From the NCBI GenBank assembly GCA_017936125.1, contig JAGBGE010000022.1, positions 1 through 64,000 of the forward strand: DNA of 64,000 bases. Direction: 5' to 3'. The notes beneath the pieces were generated by a model. That model saw only the letters and a list, made by a program, of their open reading frames with translations. It ran no database searches and was not told the origin of the DNA. Positions 52,755-60,742 of the stretch are shown here, piece after piece; position 1 is the first letter of the stretch, and each line of letters opens with the position of its first letter. The stretch comes from Clostridia bacterium. GTDB taxonomy: Bacteria > Bacillota_A > Clostridia > Oscillospirales > CAG-272. A program made the position numbers and the translations under genes.

Positions 52755-53453
52755 ATGGCAAAACAAGTTCAACTTGATGCAAATGGCAAGCGTAAGTTTG
52801 GCATGCTTGATAAGCTTGCTTATGCTGCCGGTGACCTTGGCTGTAACATGAGTTTCAGCTTAAAAGGCACGGTTCAGACCTTCTGGCTCGTTTATATGAT
52901 GCTGGAGACCGGTCTTCTTTCTATACTTCTTCTCATCGTTCAGATCTGGGACGCAATAAACGATCCGCTTATCGGCTCCATGATTGACAACGACAAGAGA
53001 AAATACAAACACGGCAAATTCAAGAGTTATATTTTCGTTGGCGCATGCGGTCTTCTCGTCGGTGGCGCAGCAGTATTCCTTCCTTTCCCCCAGGCACCCG
53101 TTGTGCTTAAGGCAGTTCTCTTTATCCTCGGTTACATAATCTGGGATGCATTCTATACAATTGCTAACGTTCCCTACGGCTCGATGCTCTCGCTCGTTAC
53201 CGATAACGTTGGTGAACGCGCACAGCTTTCCACCTGGCGTTCGGTTGGTTCTATGATCGGTAATATGGTTCCTATGATTGTTCTTCCATGCTTATTTGGG
53301 AAAAGGCGTTTTGGGACGGAACCACCGACTTCCTTGACAAGATCGAAATTCCCGAGGGATTTGATAAGTCTCAGTTCCTCGTCAACCCCATCACCAAGGA
53401 GCCCTATGCAATCGGTGATGAAATTCTCAGCCCCGTTACCGGTAAGCAGGTAG
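52755..53453 (+). CDS. GPH-family sugar:cation symporter, N-terminal part, upstream of a frameshift
   Basis: Homology runs from residue 1 to about 178 (KLAYAAGDLGCNMSF, IWDAINDPLIGSMIDN, IANVPYGSMLSLVT), the first five or six membrane helices of a glycoside-pentoside-hexuronide symporter. After VPMIVLP the reading turns into a Ser/Arg-rich foreign tail (RRFGTEPPTSLTRSK). One base is missing at CC 53286-53287; with CCC the reading goes on as LPMLIWEKAF into the second fragment. Escherichia coli UidB, the glucuronide carrier, belongs to this family. Confidence 0.85.
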   Translation: MAKQVQLDANGKRKFGMLDKLAYAAGDLGCNMSFSLKGTVQTFWLVYMMLETGLLSILLLIVQIWDAINDPLIGSMIDNDKRKYKHGKFKSYIFVGACGLLVGGAAVFLPFPQAPVVLKAVLFILGYIIWDAFYTIANVPYGSMLSLVTDNVGERAQLSTWRSVGSMIGNMVPMIVLPCLFGKRRFGTEPPTSLTRSKFPRDLISLSSSSTPSPRSPMQSVMKFSAPLPVSR

Positions 53454-54340
53454 AAATTCTTCAGGGTAACGTAGTATTCTGGGCGGCTCTTATCATGGGT
53501 GTGCTTGGATTTATCGCATTTATGTTCATGCTCAAGACCATTACCATCCGTGTTGACGAGAATAGCGTTAAGACAAACGAAATCAGCGAAAAGCTCAATA
53601 TCATCAGCGCTTTTGGTAAGTTCATGCGTAACCGTCCCGCAGTAGGCGTTACTCTCGCTGCTATGGGTATGTTCCTTGGCATGAACGCCGCAAGCACTGC
53701 AAACACCATTATGTTTGCTACTTACTTCAACATGGCATCTATGTCCGGTGTAGTACAGCTTATCGGCTTCCTTCCCATGTTCCTCTTTATGCCCTTCATC
53801 ACCAAGATAGTTGAGAAGTACGGCAAAAAGGAGGCCTCGGTTGCAGGAACCATCGCTTCTATCATCGGTGGCGTTATAATGCTTATCTTCCCTCTTATCC
53901 CCAACGTTAACGTTGCTCTTATCGTTTACCTCGCAGGTCTTGTAGTCTTTGGTATCGGTATGGGTGTTTACACCTGTGTATCCTGGGCTATGATGAGTGA
54001 CGCTATCGACTACAACGAGTGGAAGTTCGGTACTCGCGAGGAGGGTACGGTTTACTCGCTTCACTCCTTCTTCAGAAAGCTCGCGCAGGGAGTTGGCCCC
54101 TCTGTAGTATTGCTTATTATGGGCTGGCTCGGTTACGAGGCTAAGTACGGCACTATCGCACAGAGCCCTACCACCTCTCACAATATGTGTTGGCTCGTTG
54201 CAGCTCTCTACCTATTCAGCGCAGTTCTTCAGTTTGTCGGTCTTGCAGTTATTTATAACCTTGATAAAAAGACTCTTGCCAAGATGAACGAGGAGCTTGC
54301 AGCTCGTCACGCGGCTGAGGAAGTTACTGAAAACGTATAA
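53288..54340 (+). CDS. GPH-family sugar:cation symporter, C-terminal part, downstream of a frameshift
   Basis: 350 residues in the +1 frame holding the other six helices (VFWAALIMGVLGFIAFMF, AMGMFLGMNAASTANT, SWAMMSDAIDYNEWKFG, the last one a GPH mark). A ~60-residue loop (WDGTTDFLDKIEIPEGFDKS) after the join is longer than usual. The ATG at 53288 has no RBS and the piece starts mid-domain, so it is the second half of one 528-residue protein with 52755-53453. It should carry the glycoside or uronide for the GH2 enzyme downstream. Confidence 0.85.
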   Translation: MLIWEKAFWDGTTDFLDKIEIPEGFDKSQFLVNPITKEPYAIGDEILSPVTGKQVEILQGNVVFWAALIMGVLGFIAFMFMLKTITIRVDENSVKTNEISEKLNIISAFGKFMRNRPAVGVTLAAMGMFLGMNAASTANTIMFATYFNMASMSGVVQLIGFLPMFLFMPFITKIVEKYGKKEASVAGTIASIIGGVIMLIFPLIPNVNVALIVYLAGLVVFGIGMGVYTCVSWAMMSDAIDYNEWKFGTREEGTVYSLHSFFRKLAQGVGPSVVLLIMGWLGYEAKYGTIAQSPTTSHNMCWLVAALYLFSAVLQFVGLAVIYNLDKKTLAKMNEELAARHAAEEVTENV

Positions 54341-54359
54341 TCAAAACGCGATTTTACAT

Positions 54360-54397
54360 CGGCGTCTGACAAGAAAAATTCGCGTCGGACGCCGGTT
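54360..54397 (+). terminator. Terminator after the symporter gene
   Basis: CGGCGTCTGAC and GTCGGACGCCG form an 11-bp stem with one G-U pair, followed by GTTTTTGAGTTTTTT. The GH2 gene then has its own promoter. Confidence 0.8.
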
Positions 54398-54423
54398 TTT
54401 GAGTTTTTTAATTTTATTCACAT

Positions 54424-54471
54424 AAAATCAATCTAAAGTTATTGATTTTTAACACATTTTTTTGTTATAAT
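54424..54471 (+). promoter_or_regulatory. Promoter and operator-like inverted repeat of the GH2-uxuA-SDR operon
   Basis: TTGATT (54442-54447), 18 bases, TATAAT (54466-54471). AAAATCAAT (54424-54432) and ATTGATTTT (54441-54449) are a perfect 9-bp inverted repeat that covers the -35 box, so a repressor bound there would block the promoter. Confidence 0.6.
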
Positions 54472-54501
54472 AAATAGTAATATAAATTTTAAGGAGTAAT
54501 T

Positions 54502-56757
54502 ATGAGAAAGATACTGAAATTTAACGATGGCTGGCAGTTCATCAAGGACTGTAGCGACCCGAATGCTACAGAAGGCGCTGTGGCGGTTAATCTTCCTCAC
54601 ACATGGAACAACGAGGACGGCTATGACGGCGGAACATACTTCCGCGGCAGCTGTGTTTATACAAAAAATATCAATAAGGAAGAGCTTGGCGAGGGACTTC
54701 ACTATCTCGAAATCCGCGGCGCTAACTCCTCTGCCGACGTATACGTAGGCGGCGAGCATCTCGCTCATCACGACGGAGGTTACTCCACCTGGAGAGTAAA
54801 TCTCACCGACGCGCTCAAGTCGGGCGATAACACTCTTTCTATCGTTGTGGACAACGCCCCCAACGAGACCGTATATCCCCAGATGGCAGACTTCACCTTC
54901 TACGGCGGTCTGTACCGTGACGTTTATATCATTACTGTAAACGAAGTTCACTTCGATCTCGACTACTTCGGCGCACCCGGCATCAAGATTACTCCTACTG
55001 TGAACGGCGCTGATGCAGACGTTGAGGTTGAGGTTTACTCCACCGACCTTAAGGACGGTCAGACCTACGTTTACACCCTTTACGATAAGGAAGAAAACGA
55101 GTTAGAGAAAATTGTTTCCACCGATAAAAAGGTTAATTTTGAAATCAAGAACGTGCATCTCTGGCACGGCCGTAAGGATCCCTACCTCTACTGTTGCGAG
55201 TGCGAGATAACCGAGGGCGAGGAGATTATCGACAACGTTTGCTCACGCTTCGGTTGCCGCACATTCAAGATTGATCCCGTAAACGGCTTCATTCTCAACG
55301 GCGAGGAATATCCTCTCCGTGGCGTATCACGTCACCAGGACAGATTCGGCTTCGGTAACGCTCTCCTCCCCGAGCATCACAAGGAGGATATGGAATATAT
55401 CTTCGAGGTTGGATGCACCACTATCCGTCTTGCTCACTATCAGCACGATCAGTATTTCTACGATCTCTGCGACGAGTACGGTATGGTAATCTGGGCTGAG
55501 ATTCCCTATATTTCCAAGCATATGCCCACAGGCCGCGAGAACACTATCAGCCAGATGACCGAGCTCGTTGCGCAGAACTATAACCACCCCTCTATCGTGG
55601 TATGGGGACTTTCCAACGAGATTTCTATCGGCGGCTCCGACGCAGACCTGCTCGAGAATCACAGAATCCTCAACGACCTCTGTCACAAGATGGATAAGAC
55701 CCGTCTTACTACTATTGCAGCAGTTTCGATGTGTAAGATGGACGACCCCTATCTTGAGAGTCCCGACGTTGTTTCCTACAACCACTACTTCGGCTGGTAC
55801 GGCGGTGACACCTCTATGAACGGCCCCTGGTTCGATAAGTTTCACGCTATGCACCCGGAACTTCCCATCGGCTGCTCCGAGTACGGCTGCGAGGCACTCA
55901 ACTGGCATACCTCTGATCCCAGACAGGGCGACTACACCGAGGAATATCAGGCATTCTACCACGAGGAGCTTATCAAGCAGCTTTACTCGAGAAAATATAT
56001 GTGGGCAACTCACGTATGGAATATGTTCGACTTCGGCGCTGACGCAAGAGCAGAGGGCGGTGAGAACGGTCAGAATCACAAGGGTCTTATGACTATGGAC
56101 CGTAAGTACAAGAAGGACTCCTTCTACGCTTACAAGGCTTGGCTCCGTTCCCCCGAGGAGGCTCCCTTCGTGCATATCTGCTCGAAGAGATATATCGACA
56201 GAGTTGAGGACGTAACCAAGGTCACCGTTTACTCTAATCTTCCCGAGGTTGAGCTGTTCGTCAACGGCGAGTCTGTCGGCAAGAAGACTGCGCCCGACCA
56301 CTTCTTCTACTTCGACGTTAAGAATGTTGGCGAGAGCAAGATAGTTGCTAAGGCGGGCGAATGCACCGACGAGAGCTTTATCAGAAAGGTAGATAGCTTC
56401 AACGAGGAATACCGCCTTGTAGAAAAGGGTGTAATCCTCAATTGGTTCGACATCACCGAGATTGATGGCAGACTTTCTCTCAACTCCAAGATGAGCGAGG
56501 TTATCAGCACCTTCCGCGGCAAGCTTATTTTCGCAAGACTTATGGGCAAGATGCTCGGCGGTAAGAAGAAGGGCGAGAAGCCGAAGGCTATGGGATTTGA
56601 GATGACTCCCGAGCTTATGGCAATGATGGGCGGCTTCACCGTGCTTCGTCTGCTCACTATGGCGGGCGGAATGATGAACGCTGAGTTCACCAAGGAAGAC
56701 CTTCTCAATCTCAACAAGAAGCTCAACCGCATCAGAAAGCCCAAGGAAAAGAAATAA
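54502..56757 (+). CDS. Glycoside hydrolase family 2 (probable beta-glucuronidase) with helical C-terminal extension
   Basis: 751 residues, no signal peptide. Jelly-roll (1-150), Ig-like (150-255) and TIM barrel (256-~560) domains in GH2 order. General acid/base Glu373 is in GLSNE and the nucleophile Glu460 in GCSEYG. N525-x-K527 (QNHKGL) sits where beta-glucuronidases hold the uronate carboxylate, though some GH2 galactosidases have a similar stretch. An Fn3-like domain follows, then a helical tail (~665-751; LSLNSKMSEVI ... FTKEDLLNLNKKLNRIRK) found on some clostridial glycosidases. With uxuA and the SDR next, glucuronidase is the best guess. GGAGTAA precedes the ATG. Confidence 0.88.
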   Translation: MRKILKFNDGWQFIKDCSDPNATEGAVAVNLPHTWNNEDGYDGGTYFRGSCVYTKNINKEELGEGLHYLEIRGANSSADVYVGGEHLAHHDGGYSTWRVNLTDALKSGDNTLSIVVDNAPNETVYPQMADFTFYGGLYRDVYIITVNEVHFDLDYFGAPGIKITPTVNGADADVEVEVYSTDLKDGQTYVYTLYDKEENELEKIVSTDKKVNFEIKNVHLWHGRKDPYLYCCECEITEGEEIIDNVCSRFGCRTFKIDPVNGFILNGEEYPLRGVSRHQDRFGFGNALLPEHHKEDMEYIFEVGCTTIRLAHYQHDQYFYDLCDEYGMVIWAEIPYISKHMPTGRENTISQMTELVAQNYNHPSIVVWGLSNEISIGGSDADLLENHRILNDLCHKMDKTRLTTIAAVSMCKMDDPYLESPDVVSYNHYFGWYGGDTSMNGPWFDKFHAMHPELPIGCSEYGCEALNWHTSDPRQGDYTEEYQAFYHEELIKQLYSRKYMWATHVWNMFDFGADARAEGGENGQNHKGLMTMDRKYKKDSFYAYKAWLRSPEEAPFVHICSKRYIDRVEDVTKVTVYSNLPEVELFVNGESVGKKTAPDHFFYFDVKNVGESKIVAKAGECTDESFIRKVDSFNEEYRLVEKGVILNWFDITEIDGRLSLNSKMSEVISTFRGKLIFARLMGKMLGGKKKGEKPKAMGFEMTPELMAMMGGFTVLRLLTMAGGMMNAEFTKEDLLNLNKKLNRIRKPKEKK

Positions 56758-56780
56758 TTTATCCCAAAAGGAGAACAAAT

Positions 56781-57860
56781 ATGAAAATGACGTTTCGTTG
56801 GTACGGCGAGGGCAACGACCGTATCAAGCTGTCTGACATCAAGCAGATTCCCGGTGTAGAGGGCATTGTCTGGGCGCTTCACGACAAGATGCCCGGCGAG
56901 ATCTGGAGCGTGGAGGAGATCGCTAAGGTTAAGGAGCAGTGCGACAAGTACGGCTTCAACATTGACGTTGTAGAATCGGTAAACGTTCACGACGATATCA
57001 AGATTGGCCTTCCCTCGAGAGATCAGTATATCGAGAATTACAAGCAGACTATCCGCAATCTTTCCAAATTCGGCGTTAAGGTTATTTGCTATAACTTTAT
57101 GCCTATCTTCGACTGGACGAGAAGCAACCTCTTCCACGAGGTTGGCGACGGCTCGACCGCGCTCTTCTATGAGAAGAATATGATCCAGGACGATTACAAC
57201 GCTATGGCGAAGTACATCCTCGATTTCACCGAAAAGTACAATATGTCCTTCCCCGGCTGGGAGCCTGAGAGAATGGCGAAGCTAGACGATCTCTTCAAGG
57301 CTTACGCAGGCGTTGACCACGAGAAGCTCTGGGCAAACCTCAAGTACTTCCTCGAGGCAATTATGCCCACCTGCCGTGAGTGCGACATCAAAATGGCTAT
57401 CCATATGGACGATCCGCCCTGGGATATCTTCGGTCTGCCCCGTCTGCTCGTAGACGAGCCCAGCATCGAGAGATTTCTCACTATGGTTGACGATCCCTAC
57501 AACTGCCTTACTCTCTGCTCGGGCAGCCTTAACGCTAACCCCGACAACAACGTTGCGGATATCGTAAGAAAGCACTGTGACAGAATTGCCTTTGCGCACA
57601 TCAGAAACGTAAAGCACTTCGAGAACGGCGACTTCTCCGAGGCGAGCCACAGAGATTGCGACGGTGATACAGGCATTCTTGATATTCTCAAGGCTTACCA
57701 CGACTGCGGCTATAAGGGATATATCCGTCCCGACCACGGCAGACATCTCTGGGACGAGGGTCCCGGCAACGTGCGTCCCGGCTACGGTCTTTACGACCGC
57801 GCGCTCGGCATAATGTATATGCTCGGCGTATGGGATATGCTCGACAAAATCAATAAGTAA
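56781..57860 (+). CDS. uxuA: Mannonate dehydratase UxuA
   Basis: 359 residues. Family marks: FRWYGEGNDRIKLSDIKQIPG at the N-terminus, IHMDDPPW, LCSGSLNANPDNN, FAHIRNV and the C-terminal YIRPDHGRHLW with metal-binding Asp and His. It converts D-mannonate to 2-keto-3-deoxygluconate in hexuronate breakdown. AAAGGAG stands before the ATG, 23 bases after the GH2 gene and 21 before the SDR gene, so the three form one operon. The glucuronate isomerase UxaC and the KDG kinase/aldolase are not in the window. Confidence 0.95.
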   Translation: MKMTFRWYGEGNDRIKLSDIKQIPGVEGIVWALHDKMPGEIWSVEEIAKVKEQCDKYGFNIDVVESVNVHDDIKIGLPSRDQYIENYKQTIRNLSKFGVKVICYNFMPIFDWTRSNLFHEVGDGSTALFYEKNMIQDDYNAMAKYILDFTEKYNMSFPGWEPERMAKLDDLFKAYAGVDHEKLWANLKYFLEAIMPTCRECDIKMAIHMDDPPWDIFGLPRLLVDEPSIERFLTMVDDPYNCLTLCSGSLNANPDNNVADIVRKHCDRIAFAHIRNVKHFENGDFSEASHRDCDGDTGILDILKAYHDCGYKGYIRPDHGRHLWDEGPGNVRPGYGLYDRALGIMYMLGVWDMLDKINK

Positions 57861-57881
57861 TTACTTTGGAGGCAAACTATT

Positions 57882-58727
57882 ATGATAAATCTTCCCCTTA
57901 ACGTAGATTTTTCCGGTAAGGTAGTAGTTGTTACCGGCGCGGGCGGCGTTCTCTGCGGCGATATGGCACGTGCGTACGCACAGGCCGGTGCAAAGGTTGC
58001 GGCTCTCGACCTTAACGAAGATGCTGTAAAGAAGCTCGCTGACGAGCTCACCGCCGAGGGCTTTACCTGCGTTGGCTACAAGGCTAACGTGCTTGACCCC
58101 GAGGCTCTTGAGGAGGTACACAAGGCTGTTCTTCGTGACCTCGGTCCCTGCGATATTCTCGTCAACGGCGCAGGCGGTAACAATCCCCGCGCGACCACAG
58201 ACAACGAGTATCAACACGAGGCTAAAGAGGGAGGCAAGTCCTTCTTCGAGCTTGACCCTAATGGCGTTGACTTTGTATTCAAGCTCAATTTCCAGGGTAC
58301 TCTTCTCCCCACCCAGACCTTCGCTAAGGATATGGTTGAGCGCAAGTGCGGTAATATTCTCAACATTTCCTCTATGAACGCATACATTCCTCTCACGAAG
58401 ATTCCCGCATACTCTGCTGCCAAGGCAGGTATCTCGAACTTCACTCAGTGGCTTGCAACTCACTTTGCAGGAACGGGCATTCGCTGCAACGCTATTGCTC
58501 CCGGCTTCCTCGTTTCCAACCAGAACCGCGCGCTTCTCTTCAACGAGGACGGCACTCCCACGGCTCGCTCCGCGAAGATTCTGAACGGCACTCCTATGGG
58601 CCGATTCGTTGACTCCGAGGAGCTGCTTGGCGGTCTATTCTTCCTCACCGACGACAAGGCTGCATCTGCTATCACAGGCGTGGTGCTTCCTATCGACTGC
58701 GGCTTTGCTGCATATTCGGGAGTATAA
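57882..58727 (+). CDS. SDR-family D-mannonate (fructuronate) oxidoreductase
   Basis: 281 residues. Rossmann motif TGAGGVLCGDMA (~19-30), NGAGG, Ser of ISSMNAY, catalytic YSAAK and RCNAIAPGF show a classical short-chain dehydrogenase. The same type replaces UxuB in many Firmicutes next to uxuA, where it reduces fructuronate to mannonate. The ~30-residue insertion after the NNPRAT segment (EYQHEAKEGGKSFFELDPNG) is typical of that group. TTGGAGG precedes the ATG. Confidence 0.87.
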   Translation: MINLPLNVDFSGKVVVVTGAGGVLCGDMARAYAQAGAKVAALDLNEDAVKKLADELTAEGFTCVGYKANVLDPEALEEVHKAVLRDLGPCDILVNGAGGNNPRATTDNEYQHEAKEGGKSFFELDPNGVDFVFKLNFQGTLLPTQTFAKDMVERKCGNILNISSMNAYIPLTKIPAYSAAKAGISNFTQWLATHFAGTGIRCNAIAPGFLVSNQNRALLFNEDGTPTARSAKILNGTPMGRFVDSEELLGGLFFLTDDKAASAITGVVLPIDCGFAAYSGV

Positions 58728-58737
58728 TTTTGTATTA

Positions 58738-58784
58738 TAAAAATGCTACCTCGGTGCAAATATCGGGGTAGCATTTTTATTTTT
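58738..58784 (+). terminator. Terminator of the uxuA operon
   Basis: AAAAATGCTACC pairs with GGTAGCATTTTT around a 16-base loop (58738-58778), followed by ATTTTTG. Confidence 0.8.
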
Positions 58785-58785
58785 G

Positions 58786-58814
58786 TTGACTTGCGGGACT
58801 AAATGTGCTAAAAT
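58786..58814 (+). promoter_or_regulatory. Predicted promoter of the DUF1461-type gene
   Basis: TTGACT (58786-58791), 17 bases, TAAAAT (58809-58814). It begins right after the terminator. Confidence 0.65.
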
Positions 58815-58845
58815 AGTCCTATATTAATTAAGAGGAAGTAAAAAT

Positions 58846-59532
58846 ATGAAAAACAAGATTCTCACCGCCGTATTCGGCGTTGCTCTCGCAATACTTGCGC
58901 TGACCTTCTCAATAGGTCTGCCTATCTACTTCAGACCCTTCTATTATATGCAGATAGACGCTCTGGGAATTGAGGAGTACTCAGGCTTTGACAGAGAAAC
59001 GATAGTCGAAGCGTTCGACGACGTTATGGATTATCTGACCATACCCGGCAACGAGTTTGGAACGGGCGAGCTTAAATACAGCGAGGAGGGAAAGTCGCAT
59101 TTCGTTGATTGCAAGGGGCTTTTCGACCTCAATATAATCGCTTTTATTATCTCTCTCATTACGGTTGTAACCCTTATCGTGCTTGAGAGAAAGAAAATTT
59201 TCACTATGTGTAAGCCGTTCGGCTTTAATATTATGTTCTCAAGCGGCGCGTTTACTCTCGGCTTGTTCGCGATTATCGGCGCGCTTGCTTCTATTGATTT
59301 CTCGACGGCGTTTACCATATTCCATATGATATTCTTCCCCGGAAAGAGCAACTGGCTCTTCGATTGGAATGAGGATCAGATAATCAGAATCTTGCCCGCA
59401 AACTTCTTTATGAACTGCGCTATTCTCATTCTCTCCTCTATCATAATCCTTACGGTCGGAATGATCGTGACAAGTGTAATTATGAAAATGAGAGAAAAAA
59501 AGGCGGGCGAGCAGGCAAAAAAATCGAAATAA
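58846..59532 (+). CDS. TIGR01906/DUF1461-type integral membrane protein
   Basis: 228 residues with four or five membrane helices. The conserved signs of this family of unknown function are present: LPIYFRPFYY after helix 1, YLTIPGNEFGTGEL, SEEGKSHFVDCKGLF, HMIFFPGKSNWLFDW and IRILPANFFM. A Lys-rich tail follows the last helix (KMREKKAGEQAKKSK). AGAGGAAG precedes the ATG. Function unknown. Confidence 0.82.
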   Translation: MKNKILTAVFGVALAILALTFSIGLPIYFRPFYYMQIDALGIEEYSGFDRETIVEAFDDVMDYLTIPGNEFGTGELKYSEEGKSHFVDCKGLFDLNIIAFIISLITVVTLIVLERKKIFTMCKPFGFNIMFSSGAFTLGLFAIIGALASIDFSTAFTIFHMIFFPGKSNWLFDWNEDQIIRILPANFFMNCAILILSSIIILTVGMIVTSVIMKMREKKAGEQAKKSK

Positions 59533-59582
59533 CGAATTTGTGAACTTTTGGCAGTTAGTTTGTTAATATTAAATCTACTTGA

Positions 59583-59611
59583 TTGACAGTGCGGTATATA
59601 GGTGATATAAT
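59583..59611 (+). promoter_or_regulatory. Perfect consensus sigma-A promoter
   Basis: TTGACA (59583-59588), exactly 17 bases, TATAAT (59606-59611). It drives the small gene at 59638 with a leader of only ~20 nt. Confidence 0.75.
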
Positions 59612-59637
59612 TAAGAAAAAAGGAAACGGAGTACCCC

Positions 59638-60057
59638 ATGCGATTTAACAGAGGACCGTCGTGGCGTGAGCGATTCGCTCGCTTTATGGCAGGTAGATAC
59701 GGTATTGACAGGCTCTATCACTTTTTGATTATAATCTGCCTTATACTCATCGTAGTTAATTTGTTTGCAAGATCAATTGTTATATCCACTCTCGAATTTG
59801 CAGTGCTTATATATGCTACTTACCGCGTTTTGTCAAGAAATGTTTACAAAAGACAGAAGGAAAACCTCGCTTTCCTAAAATTTATAGAAAAGCCGAAGGA
59901 GTTTTTCAAGCTGGTAAAATGCAAGTTCAGGGATAGAAAAACCCGCGTTTACAAGAAATGTCCGGCATGCAAGAATAATCTGCGTCTGCCGAAGCAAAAG
60001 GGTAAGCACACGGTCGTATGCCCCTGCTGTCAGAACAGATTTGACGTGAGAATATAA
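59638..60057 (+). CDS. Small membrane protein with C-terminal zinc ribbon
   Basis: 139 residues. A basic N-terminus (RFNRGPSWRERFARFMAGRYG) resembles that of small DUF proteins in Firmicutes, two helices (~27-44 and ~49-64) follow, and the end is a zinc ribbon with Cys108, Cys111 (CPAC) and Cys128, Cys131 (CPCC). The ribbon should lie in the cytoplasm. Role unknown. GGAG precedes the ATG. Confidence 0.78.
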   Translation: MRFNRGPSWRERFARFMAGRYGIDRLYHFLIIICLILIVVNLFARSIVISTLEFAVLIYATYRVLSRNVYKRQKENLAFLKFIEKPKEFFKLVKCKFRDRKTRVYKKCPACKNNLRLPKQKGKHTVVCPCCQNRFDVRI

Positions 60058-60083
60058 TCAAAAGAAATTTGACGCTAGAATAT

Positions 60084-60134
60084 AAAAAAGAGGCAAAGCA
60101 CGGTATTTACACCAACGCTTTAGCCTCTTTTTTA
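60084..60134. terminator. Bidirectional terminator
   Basis: AAAAAAGAGGC and GCCTCTTTTTT, with an inner AAGC/GCTT pair, close a long loop between two convergent genes. Confidence 0.7.
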
Positions 60135-60164
60135 TATAGAATTTTCGTACCTTGCAGGAAATAA

Positions 60165-60590
60165 TCAAATTATACCAAAATACTTAAGCGCTACTACCGC
60201 AGCTATCGCAAGAAGAACCAAGAGAGAAATCTTGATGATATTTCCAGTTCTCTTGCTCTTGACGTATCTCTGCGTCTTGCCCTCGTAGAGAGAAATCGGA
60301 TCCTTTTTTCTCGATACCGTCTTGGTAAAGCTCTGTATCCACTTGAGGTCGCCCTTCTCTATCTCGGTAATACCGTTGAGCGCTCCGTCCTCGTGAGCAA
60401 GCTTGTTTCTGAGATTCCTGTATCTTATCAGCCTGGGCAGAACCTCTTCCCTCTCGGGAATAAATCTCTCCTGCACGAGCTTGTTGATATACATCGAAAC
60501 TCCGCCGCTCTTGATGCCAAATCTATGACAACAAGCCTTGTCAAGCTCGATGTATGCCGTGAGAAACGAAACGTTCGTCTTGTTTATCAT
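60165..60590 (-). CDS. HEPN-like small protein with C-terminal membrane anchor
   Basis: 141 residues. The N-terminal ~80 are helical and end in YRNLRNKLAHE, where R61-N-K-L-A-H66 fits the R-x4-H signature of HEPN domains, many of which are RNases. A Lys-rich linker then leads to a single helix (IIKISLLVLLAIAAVVAL) at the C-terminus, so the domain would face the cytoplasm. It stands alone with no antitoxin-like partner. Many gut Firmicutes carry similar proteins of unknown role; RNase activity is not shown. Confidence 0.72.
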   Translation of the reverse strand: MINKTNVSFLTAYIELDKACCHRFGIKSGGVSMYINKLVQERFIPEREEVLPRLIRYRNLRNKLAHEDGALNGITEIEKGDLKWIQSFTKTVSRKKDPISLYEGKTQRYVKSKRTGNIIKISLLVLLAIAAVVALKYFGII

Positions 60591-60742
60591 AAATCGGCCT
60601 CCCTTCGCATTTTTTGCATATCTTTACGATTATATTATACTACATTTTTCAGTTTTTTCAATAGAAAAAGGTAAAATTATTAAAAATTATTAAATATTTA
60701 ATAATTTATTCAACTAAGGGAAGCAGATTTTACAACAGCCTT

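Noticed and set aside
55327..56778. A 483-residue minus-strand frame
   Set aside because: Antisense of the GH2 gene, which has both catalytic Glu motifs on the plus strand.
60686..60705. Perfect 20-base palindrome ATTATTAAATATTTAATAAT
   Set aside because: Made only of A and T in a very AT-rich gap; such palindromes arise by chance, and it has no clear position relative to a promoter.
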